Positions 8,444 through 17,867 of a stretch of DNA of 64,000 nt are shown here, one piece after another (position 1 is the first letter of the stretch; every line of letters starts with the position of its first letter). This DNA comes from Actinoplanes missouriensis 431 (GTDB lineage: Bacteria > Actinomycetota > Actinomycetes > Mycobacteriales > Micromonosporaceae). The translations under genes were made by a program, and so were the position numbers. The notes under the pieces were generated by a model, which did no database searches, was not told the DNA's origin, and was given only the letters and a program-made list of their open reading frames with translations. The DNA lies in NCBI RefSeq assembly GCF_000284295.1, contig NC_017093.1, positions 5,208,001-5,272,000 of the forward strand, read 5' to 3'.

Positions 8444-10246
8444 CTACGGGACCATCCAGTCGAGCACCGGCGTCCCCTGCAACGTGACCAGCACACACAT
8501 GAACAGCAGCAGCACCGCGCTCCAGCCGACCACCCGGCGGAAGATGTCGCCCTCGCGCCCGGCCATCCCGACCGCGGAGGCGGCGATCGCCAGGTTCTGC
8601 GGGCTGATCATCTTGCCGAGCACGCCGCCGGACGAGTTCGCGGCGGCCAGCAGCACCGGGTCGAGGCCGGCCTTCACCGCGGTCTGCACCTGCAACGCGC
8701 CGAACAGCGCGTTCGAGGACGTGTCGGAACCGGTCACGGCCACACCGATCCATCCGAGGATCGAGGAGAGGAAGAGGAACACCCCGCCGGCCTGGGCGAA
8801 CAGCTCGCCGAGGGTGGCGGTCTGCCCGGACTGGTTCAGGACGTAGGCGAGGGCGAGCACCGCCATGACCGTCACGATCGCGTGGCGCAGCTCGGCGTAG
8901 GTCCGCGCGTAGGCCTGCAACGCCGCGCCGGGACGGATCCGCAGCACGATCGCGGTGAGGATGCCGGCCAGGATCATCAGGGTCCCGGCCGCCGGCAGCC
9001 AGCCGAGGGTGAACTTCGTGGACGCGAGCGGCTGCCCGTTCGCCCCGAGCACGTCGAGCCCCGGCCACGGGAAGACCACGGTCCACGGCTGTTCGGCGAG
9101 CGCTTCCTTGACCGGTCCCAGGTTGGCGACCGAGAAGATCACGATAATGATCAGGTACGGGGCGTAGGCCCGCAGAACCTCGACCGGCGGGTCCCGCCGC
9201 ACCGTGACCGCCGCCGCCCGCCTCGAGCCGGCGCCTGCCCCCACGGGCCCCGCCGGGTCCGAGGCCGGCGACCCGGCAGCCGGCGAACCACGGTCCGCCG
9301 ACGCGCTGCCCGCCCCTGCGCCGCCCACCGGGTCCGAGGCCGGCGACCCGGCAGCCGGGGATTCGGGAGCGCCCTCGTGCAGGTCCGGCGACTCGGACGG
9401 CCGCCAGATGCGGAGCAGCAGGACCACCGCGGCGGCCGAGGCGAGGGAGGCGACGATGTCGGTGAGCGGGACCGAGATGTAGTTCGACGCGACGAACTGG
9501 CCCACGCCGAACACCAGGCCGCCCACCACCGCGGCGGGCCAGGTCTGGCGGATTCCGCGGCGGCCGTCGACGACCGCCACCAGGACCAGCGGCACGACGA
9601 CGGCCAGGATCGGGGTCTGCCGGCCGACCATCGCGCCGAGGGTCTCGGTGGTGAGCCGCGGGTCGGGGACGGCGCCGGAGGTGACCGTCCCGAGGGTGAC
9701 GATCGGGGTGGCCAGCGCCCCGTAGGCGACCGGGGCGGTGTTCGCGATCAGCGCCACGGCGGCCGCCCGCAGCGGCCGGAACCCGAGCGCCATCAGCATG
9801 ACCACGGTGACGGCGACCGGCGTACCGAATCCCGCGAGGGCCTCCAGCAGCGCCCCGAAGCAGAACGCCACGATGATCGCCTGGATGCGCATGTCCGGGC
9901 TGACCCGTTCCATCGAGCGGCGCAGCACGTCGAAGTGCCCGCTCACCACGGTCAGGTTGTAGACCCAGATGGCGTTGATGACGATCCACAGGATCGGGAA
10001 GAAGCCGAACGCGGCACCCTCGCTCGCCGACAGCAGCGCCTGCCCGATCGGCATGGCGTAGACCAGGACGGCGACCGCGAGGGCCACCCCGAGCGAGATC
10101 AGGCCGGCCAGCCAGGCGCGCATCCGGACCACGCCGAGCAGCAGGAAGAGCGTGAGCAGCGAGAGCGCGGCGAAGATCGCCGAGAGCGCCACGGAGCCGG
10201 ATACCGGGTCGGTCACGATCCTGAACTGTTCGAACATGAGAACCAT
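8444..10246 (-). CDS. lctP: L-lactate permease (LctP family)
   Basis: 600-residue integral membrane transporter with about 13 hydrophobic helices. Family signatures are FGFFPILWIVINAIWVYNLT, EALAGFGTPVAVTVVML, ANTAPVAYGALATPIVTL, GWIGVAVTGSDTSSNALFGALQ and AAANSSGGVLGKMISPQNLAIA. LctP proteins import lactate or glycolate with protons. About residues 285-350 form an unusual cytosolic-loop insertion rich in Pro/Ala/Gly/Ser, encoded by a duplicated 30-bp block (9254-9283 and 9329-9358). Two start codons are possible (10246 or 10237); the second has a slightly better upstream GGATGG. It lies 61 bp downstream of the molybdenum hydroxylase gene on the same strand and may be co-transcribed with it. 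Confidence 0.92.
   Translation of the reverse strand: MVLMFEQFRIVTDPVSGSVALSAIFAALSLLTLFLLLGVVRMRAWLAGLISLGVALAVAVLVYAMPIGQALLSASEGAAFGFFPILWIVINAIWVYNLTVVSGHFDVLRRSMERVSPDMRIQAIIVAFCFGALLEALAGFGTPVAVTVVMLMALGFRPLRAAAVALIANTAPVAYGALATPIVTLGTVTSGAVPDPRLTTETLGAMVGRQTPILAVVVPLVLVAVVDGRRGIRQTWPAAVVGGLVFGVGQFVASNYISVPLTDIVASLASAAAVVLLLRIWRPSESPDLHEGAPESPAAGSPASDPVGGAGAGSASADRGSPAAGSPASDPAGPVGAGAGSRRAAAVTVRRDPPVEVLRAYAPYLIIIVIFSVANLGPVKEALAEQPWTVVFPWPGLDVLGANGQPLASTKFTLGWLPAAGTLMILAGILTAIVLRIRPGAALQAYARTYAELRHAIVTVMAVLALAYVLNQSGQTATLGELFAQAGGVFLFLSSILGWIGVAVTGSDTSSNALFGALQVQTAVKAGLDPVLLAAANSSGGVLGKMISPQNLAIAASAVGMAGREGDIFRRVVGWSAVLLLFMCVLVTLQGTPVLDWMVP
9254..9358. repeat. duplicated 30-bp block inside the lactate permease gene
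   Basis: The same 30 bases (starting CGGGTCCGAGGCCGGCGACC) occur at 9254-9283 and 9329-9358, spaced by 75 bp, giving a repeated AAGSPASDP peptide in the extra loop of the permease. It looks like an in-frame tandem expansion. Confidence 0.8.
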
Positions 10247-10307
10247 CCAGAGCTATCGATCTCCCTACGCGCAATCTAGCCCTTTGGATGTGAAGCGCAA
10301 CACGGGA

Positions 10308-12887
10308 TCAGGCGTCGTGCACGGCCTGCCAGATGCGGTCGGCGGTGAAGGGAAGGTCGGTCATGCGGACGCCGGCGGCGTCCCGGATCGCGTTGGCCAG
10401 CGCCGGAGCGACCGGGTTGAACGGGCTCTCGCTCATCGACTTCGCGCCGAGCGGCCCGATCGCGTCCGTGGTGCCGGCGAAGTGCACCTCGGTCCGCGGC
10501 ACGTCCGCGAACGCCGGCAGGTGGTACTGCCGGAACGTGGTCGTGGTGACCTCGCCCGACGACGCGACGTCGACGTGCTCGGAGAGGGTCGCGCCGATCG
10601 CCTGCGCCACTCCCCCCTCGATCTGGCCGCGCAGCTGGGCCGGGTTCATCACGGTTCCGGCGTCGGCGCTGTGCACGCTGCGCAGAATCCGCAGCTCCCC
10701 GGTGTCCGGGTCGATCGCGACCCGGAACCACTGCGCGTTGAACGCCACCGACCGGGGCGTGCCGTCGAAGAAGCCGTGCCCGTCGCCACCCGAGCGCAGC
10801 GACCGCGCCGCCCGCAGGACCGCGCGGCCGGCCACGACCACGCCGGTGGAGGCGAACGCGCCGGTGTCGTGGCCGACCAGGTCGGTGTCGGACTGCCGGA
10901 TGACGACCCGGTCCGGCGTGGTCGCCATCTCGTCGGCGACGATCTGCGCGAAGACCGTGGTGCTGCCGTTGCCGAACTCGGCGGTGCCGACCGACACCTC
11001 GTACCGGTCGTCGCCGAGGGCCCGGACGCCTGCGTCGGCGAAGTGCCCGCCGGGCGGCCCGGACGCGATCATCGCGATCGCCATGCCCTCGCCGACGCGC
11101 CAGCCCGCCGGGGCCTCGTCGGTGGTGAGCGCCGCCGCCCGCATGTGGTCCAGGCACTGGTCCAGGCCGTAACTGGCGATCCCCAGGTCCTCGACGTGGT
11201 CGCCGGGCGCGGTCAGGTCGTCCCCCTCGCGCACCACGTTGAGCTCGCGGAACGTCACCGGATCCATCCCGATGGCGCGGGCCAGCTCGTCCATGACCTG
11301 TTCCACGGCGAACGTGACCTGCCCGAGCCCGTACCCGCGGAACGCGCCGGCCGGCACGGTGTTCGTGTAGACCGTCACCGCGTCGGTACGCATGTTCCCG
11401 CACTTGTAGACCGCGAGCGTCTCGTGACAGCCGTGGTGCATCACCGACGTGCCGTGGTTGCCGTAGGCGCCGGTGTTCACCAGCACGTCGAGCGTGAGCG
11501 CGGTGAGCTCACCGGACCGGCGGGCGCCCGCCGTCACGGTCACCGCGAACGGGTGCCGCGTCGTCGCGCCGGTGAACTGCTCGGACCGGGTGTACTCCCA
11601 TTTCACCGGCCGTCCGGTGCGCAGCACCGCGAGCGCGACCAGGTCCTCGACCAGCATCTCCTGCTTGCCACCGAACCCGCCGCCCACCCGGCCCGCGACC
11701 ACCCGGACCCGGTCGGCCGGCAGGTCGTAGAGCCGGGCGACCGCCCGCCGGGTCAGGAACGGCGTCTGCGTGCTGGACCGCAGGACGAGGCGCCCGTCGT
11801 CGTCCAGCCACCCGAGGGCCCCGTGCGTCTCCAGGCTCGCGTGCTGCACCCGCGCGGTGCGGAAGGTGGCCTCATAGGTGACGTCGGCTTGCGCGAAGCC
11901 CGCCTCGACGTCGCCGAGCGTGGCGTGCAGCTCGCCCACGACGTTCGACGCCGACCGGGAGATCCCCTCGGCGGTCCCCTTGTCCGGGTGCAGCACCGGC
12001 GCGCCCGGCCGCATCGCCTCGGCCGGGTCGAGCACGAACGGCAGCACCTGGTACTCGACCCGGAGCAGCCGGACCCCCTCCTCGGCCGCCGCCTCCGAGG
12101 TGGCGATCACCGCGGCGACCCGCTGGCCGGCGAACCGGACGACCTCGTCGAGCACCCGTGTGTCGTACGGATCCTCGGCCTCGTTCTCGTGCTGCGCGGT
12201 GGAGAACAGCCGGTCCGGCGCGTCCTTGTGGGTCAGCACCGCTTCCACCCCCGGCACCGCGAGAGCCGCCGACGTGTCCACCGCGACGATCCGGGCGTGC
12301 GGGTGCGGCGACCGCAGCACCTTGAGATGCAGCACGCCGGGAACGTCCAGGTCGAACGTGTACCGCGCGGTGCCGGTCACCACCTGCGGCCCGGCGGGCG
12401 CTCCCGCGCTCGACCCGACGGCCGGTCCGCTGTCGCACCCACGGTCCGGCCCGGCGCCGGCGACCGGGCGGCCGCATATCGCGTCCTCGACGGCGCGATA
12501 CCCCGTACACCGGCAGAGGTTGCCTTTGAGCGCGCGCGGCAGATCCTCGCGCTGCTCCGCGGAGAGCGCGGCAGACGTCATGATCATGCCCGCGGTGCAG
12601 AAACCGCACTGGAAGCCCTGCGCGTCCAGGAAGCTCCGCTGCATCGGGTGCAGCGCGTCCGGCGTGCCCAGTCCCTCGATCGTGGTGACGCTGCGGCTCT
12701 GCGCCCGGAACGCCGGGTAGACGCAGGAGTGCACCGGCGCGCCGTCGACGTGCACCGTGCACGCGCCGCAGTCGCCGCTGTCGCAGCCCTTCTTGACGCC
12801 GAAGCAGCCCTCCTCGCGCAGGTAGGTGCGCAGGCACTGGCCCGGTCGCGGAGCGCGGTCGTGTGCCGTTCCGTTGATCTCGATCAT
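10308..12887 (-). CDS. xanthine-dehydrogenase-family molybdenum hydroxylase, fused [2Fe-2S] and molybdopterin subunits
   Basis: 859 residues. The N-terminal about 150 residues carry two [2Fe-2S] clusters: CFGVKKGCDSGDCGAC with a later HSC, and CGFCTAGM...LCRCTGYR. From about 190 on is the molybdopterin-binding domain: TGTARYTFDLDVPGVLHLKVLRSPHPHARI (about 180-210), GGGFGGKQEMLVED, GAFRGYGLGQ and, near the end, GAKSMSESPFNPVAPALANAI containing the candidate catalytic Glu. With the FAD subunit encoded upstream (4-bp overlap at 12884-12887) it would hydroxylate a purine or related N-heterocycle or aldehyde. Usually the Fe-S and Mo parts are separate genes in bacteria; here they are one chain. 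No purine-pathway genes adjoin, so the substrate is open. A short Pro/Ala/Gly linker (about 145-170) joins the two parts. Confidence 0.9.
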   Translation of the reverse strand: MIEINGTAHDRAPRPGQCLRTYLREEGCFGVKKGCDSGDCGACTVHVDGAPVHSCVYPAFRAQSRSVTTIEGLGTPDALHPMQRSFLDAQGFQCGFCTAGMIMTSAALSAEQREDLPRALKGNLCRCTGYRAVEDAICGRPVAGAGPDRGCDSGPAVGSSAGAPAGPQVVTGTARYTFDLDVPGVLHLKVLRSPHPHARIVAVDTSAALAVPGVEAVLTHKDAPDRLFSTAQHENEAEDPYDTRVLDEVVRFAGQRVAAVIATSEAAAEEGVRLLRVEYQVLPFVLDPAEAMRPGAPVLHPDKGTAEGISRSASNVVGELHATLGDVEAGFAQADVTYEATFRTARVQHASLETHGALGWLDDDGRLVLRSSTQTPFLTRRAVARLYDLPADRVRVVAGRVGGGFGGKQEMLVEDLVALAVLRTGRPVKWEYTRSEQFTGATTRHPFAVTVTAGARRSGELTALTLDVLVNTGAYGNHGTSVMHHGCHETLAVYKCGNMRTDAVTVYTNTVPAGAFRGYGLGQVTFAVEQVMDELARAIGMDPVTFRELNVVREGDDLTAPGDHVEDLGIASYGLDQCLDHMRAAALTTDEAPAGWRVGEGMAIAMIASGPPGGHFADAGVRALGDDRYEVSVGTAEFGNGSTTVFAQIVADEMATTPDRVVIRQSDTDLVGHDTGAFASTGVVVAGRAVLRAARSLRSGGDGHGFFDGTPRSVAFNAQWFRVAIDPDTGELRILRSVHSADAGTVMNPAQLRGQIEGGVAQAIGATLSEHVDVASSGEVTTTTFRQYHLPAFADVPRTEVHFAGTTDAIGPLGAKSMSESPFNPVAPALANAIRDAAGVRMTDLPFTADRIWQAVHDA

Positions 12888-13651
12888 GAGAGCTCCGCGA
12901 GGATCTGCGCGGCGTAGTGCCGGGTCAGGTGCCGGCGCCAGAGCGGACGACCGTGCACGTCGTCCACGTAGTCGTCAGCCGGGATGGCATCGAGGGCGGA
13001 CAGGGAGCCCAGCGGCAGGACATAGGGCCGCCGGGTCGCCGCGGTCACGGTCAGCGAGATCTCACCGGGGGACGCCGCGCGGCCGATCAGGAGCACCGCC
13101 GACCGGCCGTGCCGGTGCAGGGAGCCACGCCGGTACGCGATACGCCCGGTGAACGCCGACGCCGGGAAGTGGATCGATCGGAGCAGCTCTCCGTCCCGCA
13201 GCACGGTCGTCCCCTCACCTGTCACGAACGCGGCGGCGGGCACCCGCCGTTCCTCGCCGCCGGGGCCGATCAGCAGCACCGACGCGCCGAGCGCCACGCT
13301 CAGCGAGATCATCGGCCCGGCCGGGAGCGCGGCGCACAGGTTCCCGCCGACGGTCGCCACGTTCCAGATCTTGAACGAGGCGAGGAAGGCGTGACAGCAC
13401 TGCCGCACGATGGCGTGCCGGCCCAGCCGCTCGTTGAGCTGGGCGACCGTGCAGGTGGCCGCGACATCGACGCTGCCGTCGTCGTGGACGGTCAGCGCCG
13501 GCCAGCCGGCCGCGGTCAGGTCGAGCAGGCGCCGGACGTGCGGGCGGGGCTCGCCGAACAGCGCGGTCCCGCCGCCCAGCCAGGCATCGCCCGGCCGCCA
13601 CGCGCCGGGAGCGGCTGGACTGATCACTTCGGTGACGGTGTTCAGATCCAC
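12884..13651 (-). CDS. FAD-binding subunit of the molybdenum hydroxylase
   Basis: 255 residues, GTG start. It matches the CoxM/XdhB FAD-binding family: AWLGGGTALFGEPRP near the N-terminus, ATCTVAQLNE, the FAD pyrophosphate-binding segment TVGGNLCAALPAGPMISLSVALGASVLLIG and a C-terminal CO-dehydrogenase-flavoprotein-like segment. It passes electrons from the [2Fe-2S] clusters to NAD+ or another acceptor. Its stop overlaps the start of the Fe-S/Mo chain by 4 bp, indicating translational coupling and a fixed stoichiometry. It is divergent from cydA across 179 bp. The ribosome-binding site is weak, so the start is the least certain part. Confidence 0.88.
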   Translation of the reverse strand: MDLNTVTEVISPAAPGAWRPGDAWLGGGTALFGEPRPHVRRLLDLTAAGWPALTVHDDGSVDVAATCTVAQLNERLGRHAIVRQCCHAFLASFKIWNVATVGGNLCAALPAGPMISLSVALGASVLLIGPGGEERRVPAAAFVTGEGTTVLRDGELLRSIHFPASAFTGRIAYRRGSLHRHGRSAVLLIGRAASPGEISLTVTAATRRPYVLPLGSLSALDAIPADDYVDDVHGRPLWRRHLTRHYAAQILAELS

Positions 13652-13830
13652 GTTCGTACGCTACGCGCTGCGTGTTTCCGATCTTGGCAGTCCGTCACGG
13701 CCGACGGTTAACCGCGCGTAACGCGCCGACGGTAACCGGGACTTTCGGCCCGGGCCGACGCCGCCGTTCGCCCCTGATCAACACGATCGCGGCCCGGAAG
13801 GGTCAAGGCGACTTCGCGGAAAGGACGTCA

Positions 13831-15216
13831 GTGGACGCGCTCGATCTTTCGCGGTGGCAGTTCGGCATCACCACCGTGTACCACTTCATCTTCGTACCCC
13901 TCACGATCGGGCTCTCCGCCCTCGTCGCCGGCCTGCAGACCGCGTGGGTCCGCACCGGCAAGGAGCACTACCTGCGGGCCACCAAGTTCTGGGGCAAGCT
14001 CTTTTTGATCAACTTCGCGATCGGCGTGGTCACCGGCATCGTGCAGGAGTTCCAGTTCGGCATGAACTGGTCGGCGTACTCCCGGTTCGTCGGCGACATC
14101 TTCGGCGCTCCGCTCGCCATCGAGGGCCTGCTCGCCTTCTTCCTGGAGTCCACGTTCCTCGGGCTCTGGATCTTCGGCTGGGACCGGCTGCCGAAGAAGA
14201 TCCACCTGGCGAGCATCTGGATGGTGGCGCTCGGGACCACGCTCTCCGCGTACTTCATCCTGGCCGCGAACTCCTGGATGCAGCACCCGGTCGGCTGGAC
14301 CATGGGCGACGGCCGGGCCGAGCTGACAAGCATCGGCGCGGTGCTGACCAACTCGACCACGCTCGTCACGTTCCCGCACACGATCACCGCCTGCTTCCTG
14401 ACCGGCGGCGCGATGCTGCTGGCCGTCAGCGCGTGGCACCTCCGCCGGAACAACCAGCCCGAGGTGTTCAAGCCGTCGATGCGGCTCGGCGCCTGGGTGG
14501 TGCTGATCGCCGGCCTCGGGGTGCTGATCACCGGCGACATCCAGGCACGGGTGATGACCGAGCAGCAACCGATGAAGATGGCGGCCGCCGAGGCGCTCTA
14601 CGAGACCACCGGCAGCGCGTCCTTCTCGCTCTTCACGATCGGCTCGCTCGACGGCGACGAGGAGCTCTACAGCGTCCGGATCCCGTCGCTGCTCTCGTTC
14701 ATGGCGACCGGCTCGCCGGACGGCGAGGTCGAAGGCATCAACAACGTCCAATCAGAGTACGAGCAGGCGTACGGTCCCGGGGACTACCGGCCGATCGTGC
14801 CGGTCACCTACTGGTCGTTCCGCCTGATGATCGGCTTCGGCGGGCTGGCCATGCTGATCGCGGCCGCCGCGCTCTGGTTCACCCGCGGTGACCGCCGCCC
14901 GCGCAGCCGCTGGCTCTGGATCGCCGCGGTGAGCACCGTCGCGATGCCGCTGCTCGCCAACTCGTTCGGCTGGATCTTCACCGAGATGGGCCGGCAGCCG
15001 TGGACCGTCTTCGGCCTCTTCACCACCGCCGAATCGGGCTCCCCCTCGGTGTCGGCGGGTGAGGCAGCGACCGGACTGATCGTGCTGACCGTCCTCTACG
15101 GCGTCCTCGCGGTGATCGAGTTCGGCCTCTTCCTCAAGTACGCGAAGGCCGGGGCGCCCGAGATCCCCGCGCCGACCACCGACGAAGCCGACAAACCGCT
15201 CGCGTTCGCCTACTAA
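13831..15216 (+). CDS. cydA: cytochrome bd ubiquinol/menaquinol oxidase subunit I
   Basis: 461 residues from a GTG at 13831 preceded by AAAGGA; the frame is open further upstream but the family begins at DALDLSRWQFGITTVYHFIFVPLTIG. About nine membrane helices. Diagnostic motifs include the heme-ligand His in YHFIFVP, FLLINFAIGVVTGIVQEFQFGMNW-type helix 2 motif, EGLLAFFLEST, the quinol-binding Q-loop region (GDIQARVMTEQQPMKMAAAE) and GWIFTEMGRQPW. The Q-loop is short, as in Gram-positive enzymes. It is the quinol-oxidising subunit of a high-affinity terminal oxidase used at low oxygen. First gene of the cydABDC operon. Confidence 0.97.
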   Translation: MDALDLSRWQFGITTVYHFIFVPLTIGLSALVAGLQTAWVRTGKEHYLRATKFWGKLFLINFAIGVVTGIVQEFQFGMNWSAYSRFVGDIFGAPLAIEGLLAFFLESTFLGLWIFGWDRLPKKIHLASIWMVALGTTLSAYFILAANSWMQHPVGWTMGDGRAELTSIGAVLTNSTTLVTFPHTITACFLTGGAMLLAVSAWHLRRNNQPEVFKPSMRLGAWVVLIAGLGVLITGDIQARVMTEQQPMKMAAAEALYETTGSASFSLFTIGSLDGDEELYSVRIPSLLSFMATGSPDGEVEGINNVQSEYEQAYGPGDYRPIVPVTYWSFRLMIGFGGLAMLIAAAALWFTRGDRRPRSRWLWIAAVSTVAMPLLANSFGWIFTEMGRQPWTVFGLFTTAESGSPSVSAGEAATGLIVLTVLYGVLAVIEFGLFLKYAKAGAPEIPAPTTDEADKPLAFAY

Positions 15217-15225
15217 GAGGACATC

Positions 15226-16233
15226 GTGGAACTCACTACCGTCTGGTTTCTGCTCATCGGCGTCCTCTGGGCCGGCTACTTCCTGCTCGAGGGCTTCGAC
15301 TTCGGCGTCGGCATCCTGCTGCCGGTCGTCGGCAAGGACGACACGTCCCGGCGCCTCGCGATCAACACGATCGGCCCGGTCTGGGACGCCAACGAGGTCT
15401 GGGTGCTGGTCGCCGGCGGCGCCACCTTCGCGGCGTTCCCCGAGTGGTACGCCACCCTCTTCTCCGGCTTCTTCCTGCCCCTGCTGATCATCCTGGTCGC
15501 GCTGATCGTCCGCGGTCTCGCCTTCGAGTACCGGGGCAAGCGGCCCGGCGCCGCCTGGAAACGCGGCTGGGACCGGGCGATCTTCTGGGGCAGCCTGATC
15601 CCGGCGATCCTCTGGGGTGTCGCGTTCGGCAACATCCTGCGCGGCGTGCCGATCGACGCGAACCACGAGTACGTCGGCGGATTCTTCAACCTGCTCAACC
15701 CGTACGCGCTGCTCGGCGGCCTGACCACGCTCAGCCTCTTCACCCTGCACGGCGCGGTGTTCCTGGCGCTGAAGACCGACGGCCCGATGCGCGAGCAGGC
15801 AGGTCGTCTCGCCGCCCGCCTGGCGCTCGTGGCCGTCCCCGTCGCCGCCGCCTTCCTGATCTGGACCGGTCTCACGCACGAAGACGGCTGGGGCATCGCG
15901 CTCTCCGTCCTGGCCGCGCTCGCCCTGATCGGCGCGGTCCTGGCGACCCGCGCCCGCCGGGAGGGCTGGGCCTTCACGGCCACCGGCGCGACGATCCTGC
16001 TCGCGGTGGCGGCCCTGTTCGTCACGCTCTTCCCGAACGTCATGCCGTCGACCCTGGACGCCGCGAACAGCCTCACCGTGACGAACGCGTCGTCGACGCC
16101 GTACACCCTGAAGGTGATGACCTGGGTGGCGGTCTGCTTCACCCCGATCGTGCTGATCTACCAGGGCTGGACCTACTGGGTGTTCCGCAAGCGCCTGACG
16201 CTGAGCGACATCCCGGCATCCGGCGCCCACTGA
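15226..16233 (+). CDS. cydB: cytochrome bd oxidase subunit II
   Basis: 335 residues, GTG start with AGAGGA just upstream and a 9-bp gap from cydA. Typical CydB motifs: WAGYFLLEGFDFGVGILLP, NTIGPVWDANEVWVLVAGGATFAAFPEWYAT, RGLAFEYRGKRPG and a C-terminal VCFTPIVLIYQGWTYWVFRKR helix. Eight or nine membrane helices. It pairs with CydA in the membrane to form the heme b/d oxidase. Its TGA stop overlaps the ATG of cydD by one base (TGATG at 16231-16235). Confidence 0.97.
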   Translation: MELTTVWFLLIGVLWAGYFLLEGFDFGVGILLPVVGKDDTSRRLAINTIGPVWDANEVWVLVAGGATFAAFPEWYATLFSGFFLPLLIILVALIVRGLAFEYRGKRPGAAWKRGWDRAIFWGSLIPAILWGVAFGNILRGVPIDANHEYVGGFFNLLNPYALLGGLTTLSLFTLHGAVFLALKTDGPMREQAGRLAARLALVAVPVAAAFLIWTGLTHEDGWGIALSVLAALALIGAVLATRARREGWAFTATGATILLAVAALFVTLFPNVMPSTLDAANSLTVTNASSTPYTLKVMTWVAVCFTPIVLIYQGWTYWVFRKRLTLSDIPASGAH

Positions 16234-17867
16234 TGAGGCCTCTGGATCCGCGCCTGCTCAGGTACGCCCGGGCCACCCGGGCGTACCTGGCGGCCACCGT
16301 CGTCCTCGGCGCCGGCCAGGCCGCGCTGCTGATCGCCCAGGCCGTTCTCCTGGCGGACGCGATCACCGGCGTGTTCCTGGACGGTTTCTCACTGACGTTC
16401 GCGGACGTCCTTCCGCTGATCGCCGTGGTCGCCGCCCGGGCCGCTGCCGCCTGGCTGCAGGAGGTGGCCGCGGCCCGCTCGGCCGCCGCGGTCAAGAGCG
16501 AGCTGCGCCGCCGCCTGCTCGGCCACCTCGCCGCGCTCGGCCCGGCACACCGCACGCCAGCCGGGGAGATCGCCACGCTGGCCGGGCACGGCCTGGACGC
16601 GCTCGACGCGTACTTCGCCCGGTACCTGCCGCAGCTCGTGCTCGCGGTGCTGGTCCCGGGCATCCTGCTGGTCCGGCTCGTCCCGGCCGACCTGATCGCC
16701 GGCCTCACGATCGCCGTCACGCTGCCGCTGATCCCGATCTTCATGGCCCTGGTCGGCATGCACACCGAGGCCCAGAACCGCCGGCAGTTCCGCCTGCTGG
16801 CCCGCCTCTCCCACCACTTCCTCGACGTGGTGGCCGGCCTGCCGACGCTGAAGCTCTTCGGCCGGGCCAAGGCCCAGGCCGGCATCATCGCCCGGATCAG
16901 CGCCGACCAGCGCCGGCACACCCTGCGCACGCTGCGGACCGCGTTCCTCTCCTCGCTGGTCCTGGAGCTGCTCGCCACCCTCTCGGTGGCCCTGGTCGCG
17001 GTCGGCATCGGGCTGCGCCTGGTCTCCGGCGAACTCGACCTGGCAACCGCGCTGCTCGTGCTGATCCTGGCACCGGAGGCGTACCGGCCGCTGCGTGAGG
17101 TGGGCGCGAACTACCACGCCAGCGCGGAGGGACTGGCCGCGGCCGAGGAGGTCTTCGCGGTGTTGGAGACGCCGCTGCCCGCTGCCGGGACCGCCGCGCC
17201 GCACGACGGCGCGATCGTCTTCTCCGACGTCGAGGTGCGCTTCCCCGGCCGCGCCGGAGCGGCGCTGCGACTGGACGCCACGATCGAGCCGGGCGAGGTC
17301 GTCGCGCTCACCGGCGCGTCCGGCTGTGGCAAGTCGACGACCCTGAACGTGCTGCTCGGGTTCGTCGCGCCCACCTCCGGCCGGGTGGCTGTCGGAGGCG
17401 TACCGATGACTGATTTCGATCCGGACGCGTGGCGGGCCCGGATCGCCTGGGTACCGCAGCGGCCGCACCTGTTCGCCACGTCGGTGTACCGGAACATCGT
17501 GCTCGCGCCGGACACCGGCGACCGTGCGGCGGCCCGGTCCGCGGCGGTGCAGGCGGACGCCGACGGGTTCATCCGTGACCTGCCGCTCGGCTACGACACG
17601 CTGCTCGGCGACGCGGGCGCCGGGCTCTCCGCCGGTCAGCGCCAGCGGATCGCCCTGGCCCGGGCGTTCCAGCGGGACGCGCCGATCGTGCTGCTCGACG
17701 AGCCGACCGCGAACCTGGACGCCGCCACGGCCGCCGAGGTGATGACCGCGATCCGCCGGCTGGCCCGCGGGCGGACCGTGGTGATCGCCGCGCACCGTCC
17801 GGAACTGATCGCCCTCGCCGACCGCGAGATCAACCTCTCCCGACCCCGGATCCCGGTAGGTGTGTGA
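16233..17867 (+). CDS. cydD: ABC transporter CydD (thiol exporter for cytochrome bd assembly)
   Basis: 544 residues from ATG 16233 (MRPLDPRLLRYARATRAYL). Six-helix ABC type-1 membrane domain (about 20-310) and a nucleotide-binding domain (about 335-540) with Walker A GASGCGKST, signature LSAGQRQRIALARAF and Walker B IVLLDEPTANLD. CydD forms a heterodimer with CydC that exports glutathione or cysteine (mycothiol-using actinobacteria lack glutathione, so cysteine-type thiols are likelier) and is needed to assemble heme d oxidase. Stop overlaps the start of cydC. Confidence 0.94.
   Translation: MRPLDPRLLRYARATRAYLAATVVLGAGQAALLIAQAVLLADAITGVFLDGFSLTFADVLPLIAVVAARAAAAWLQEVAAARSAAAVKSELRRRLLGHLAALGPAHRTPAGEIATLAGHGLDALDAYFARYLPQLVLAVLVPGILLVRLVPADLIAGLTIAVTLPLIPIFMALVGMHTEAQNRRQFRLLARLSHHFLDVVAGLPTLKLFGRAKAQAGIIARISADQRRHTLRTLRTAFLSSLVLELLATLSVALVAVGIGLRLVSGELDLATALLVLILAPEAYRPLREVGANYHASAEGLAAAEEVFAVLETPLPAAGTAAPHDGAIVFSDVEVRFPGRAGAALRLDATIEPGEVVALTGASGCGKSTTLNVLLGFVAPTSGRVAVGGVPMTDFDPDAWRARIAWVPQRPHLFATSVYRNIVLAPDTGDRAAARSAAVQADADGFIRDLPLGYDTLLGDAGAGLSAGQRQRIALARAFQRDAPIVLLDEPTANLDAATAAEVMTAIRRLARGRTVVIAAHRPELIALADREINLSRPRIPVGV

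Noticed and set aside
10152..12917. 921-codon plus-strand open frame opposite the molybdenum hydroxylase
   Set aside because: The minus strand has intact Fe-S and molybdopterin motifs; the plus frame has none.
15444..16232. Upstream extension of the cydD frame inside cydB
   Set aside because: The extra residues are not ABC-like and overlap cydB; the ATG in TGATG at 16233 gives a normal CydD length.
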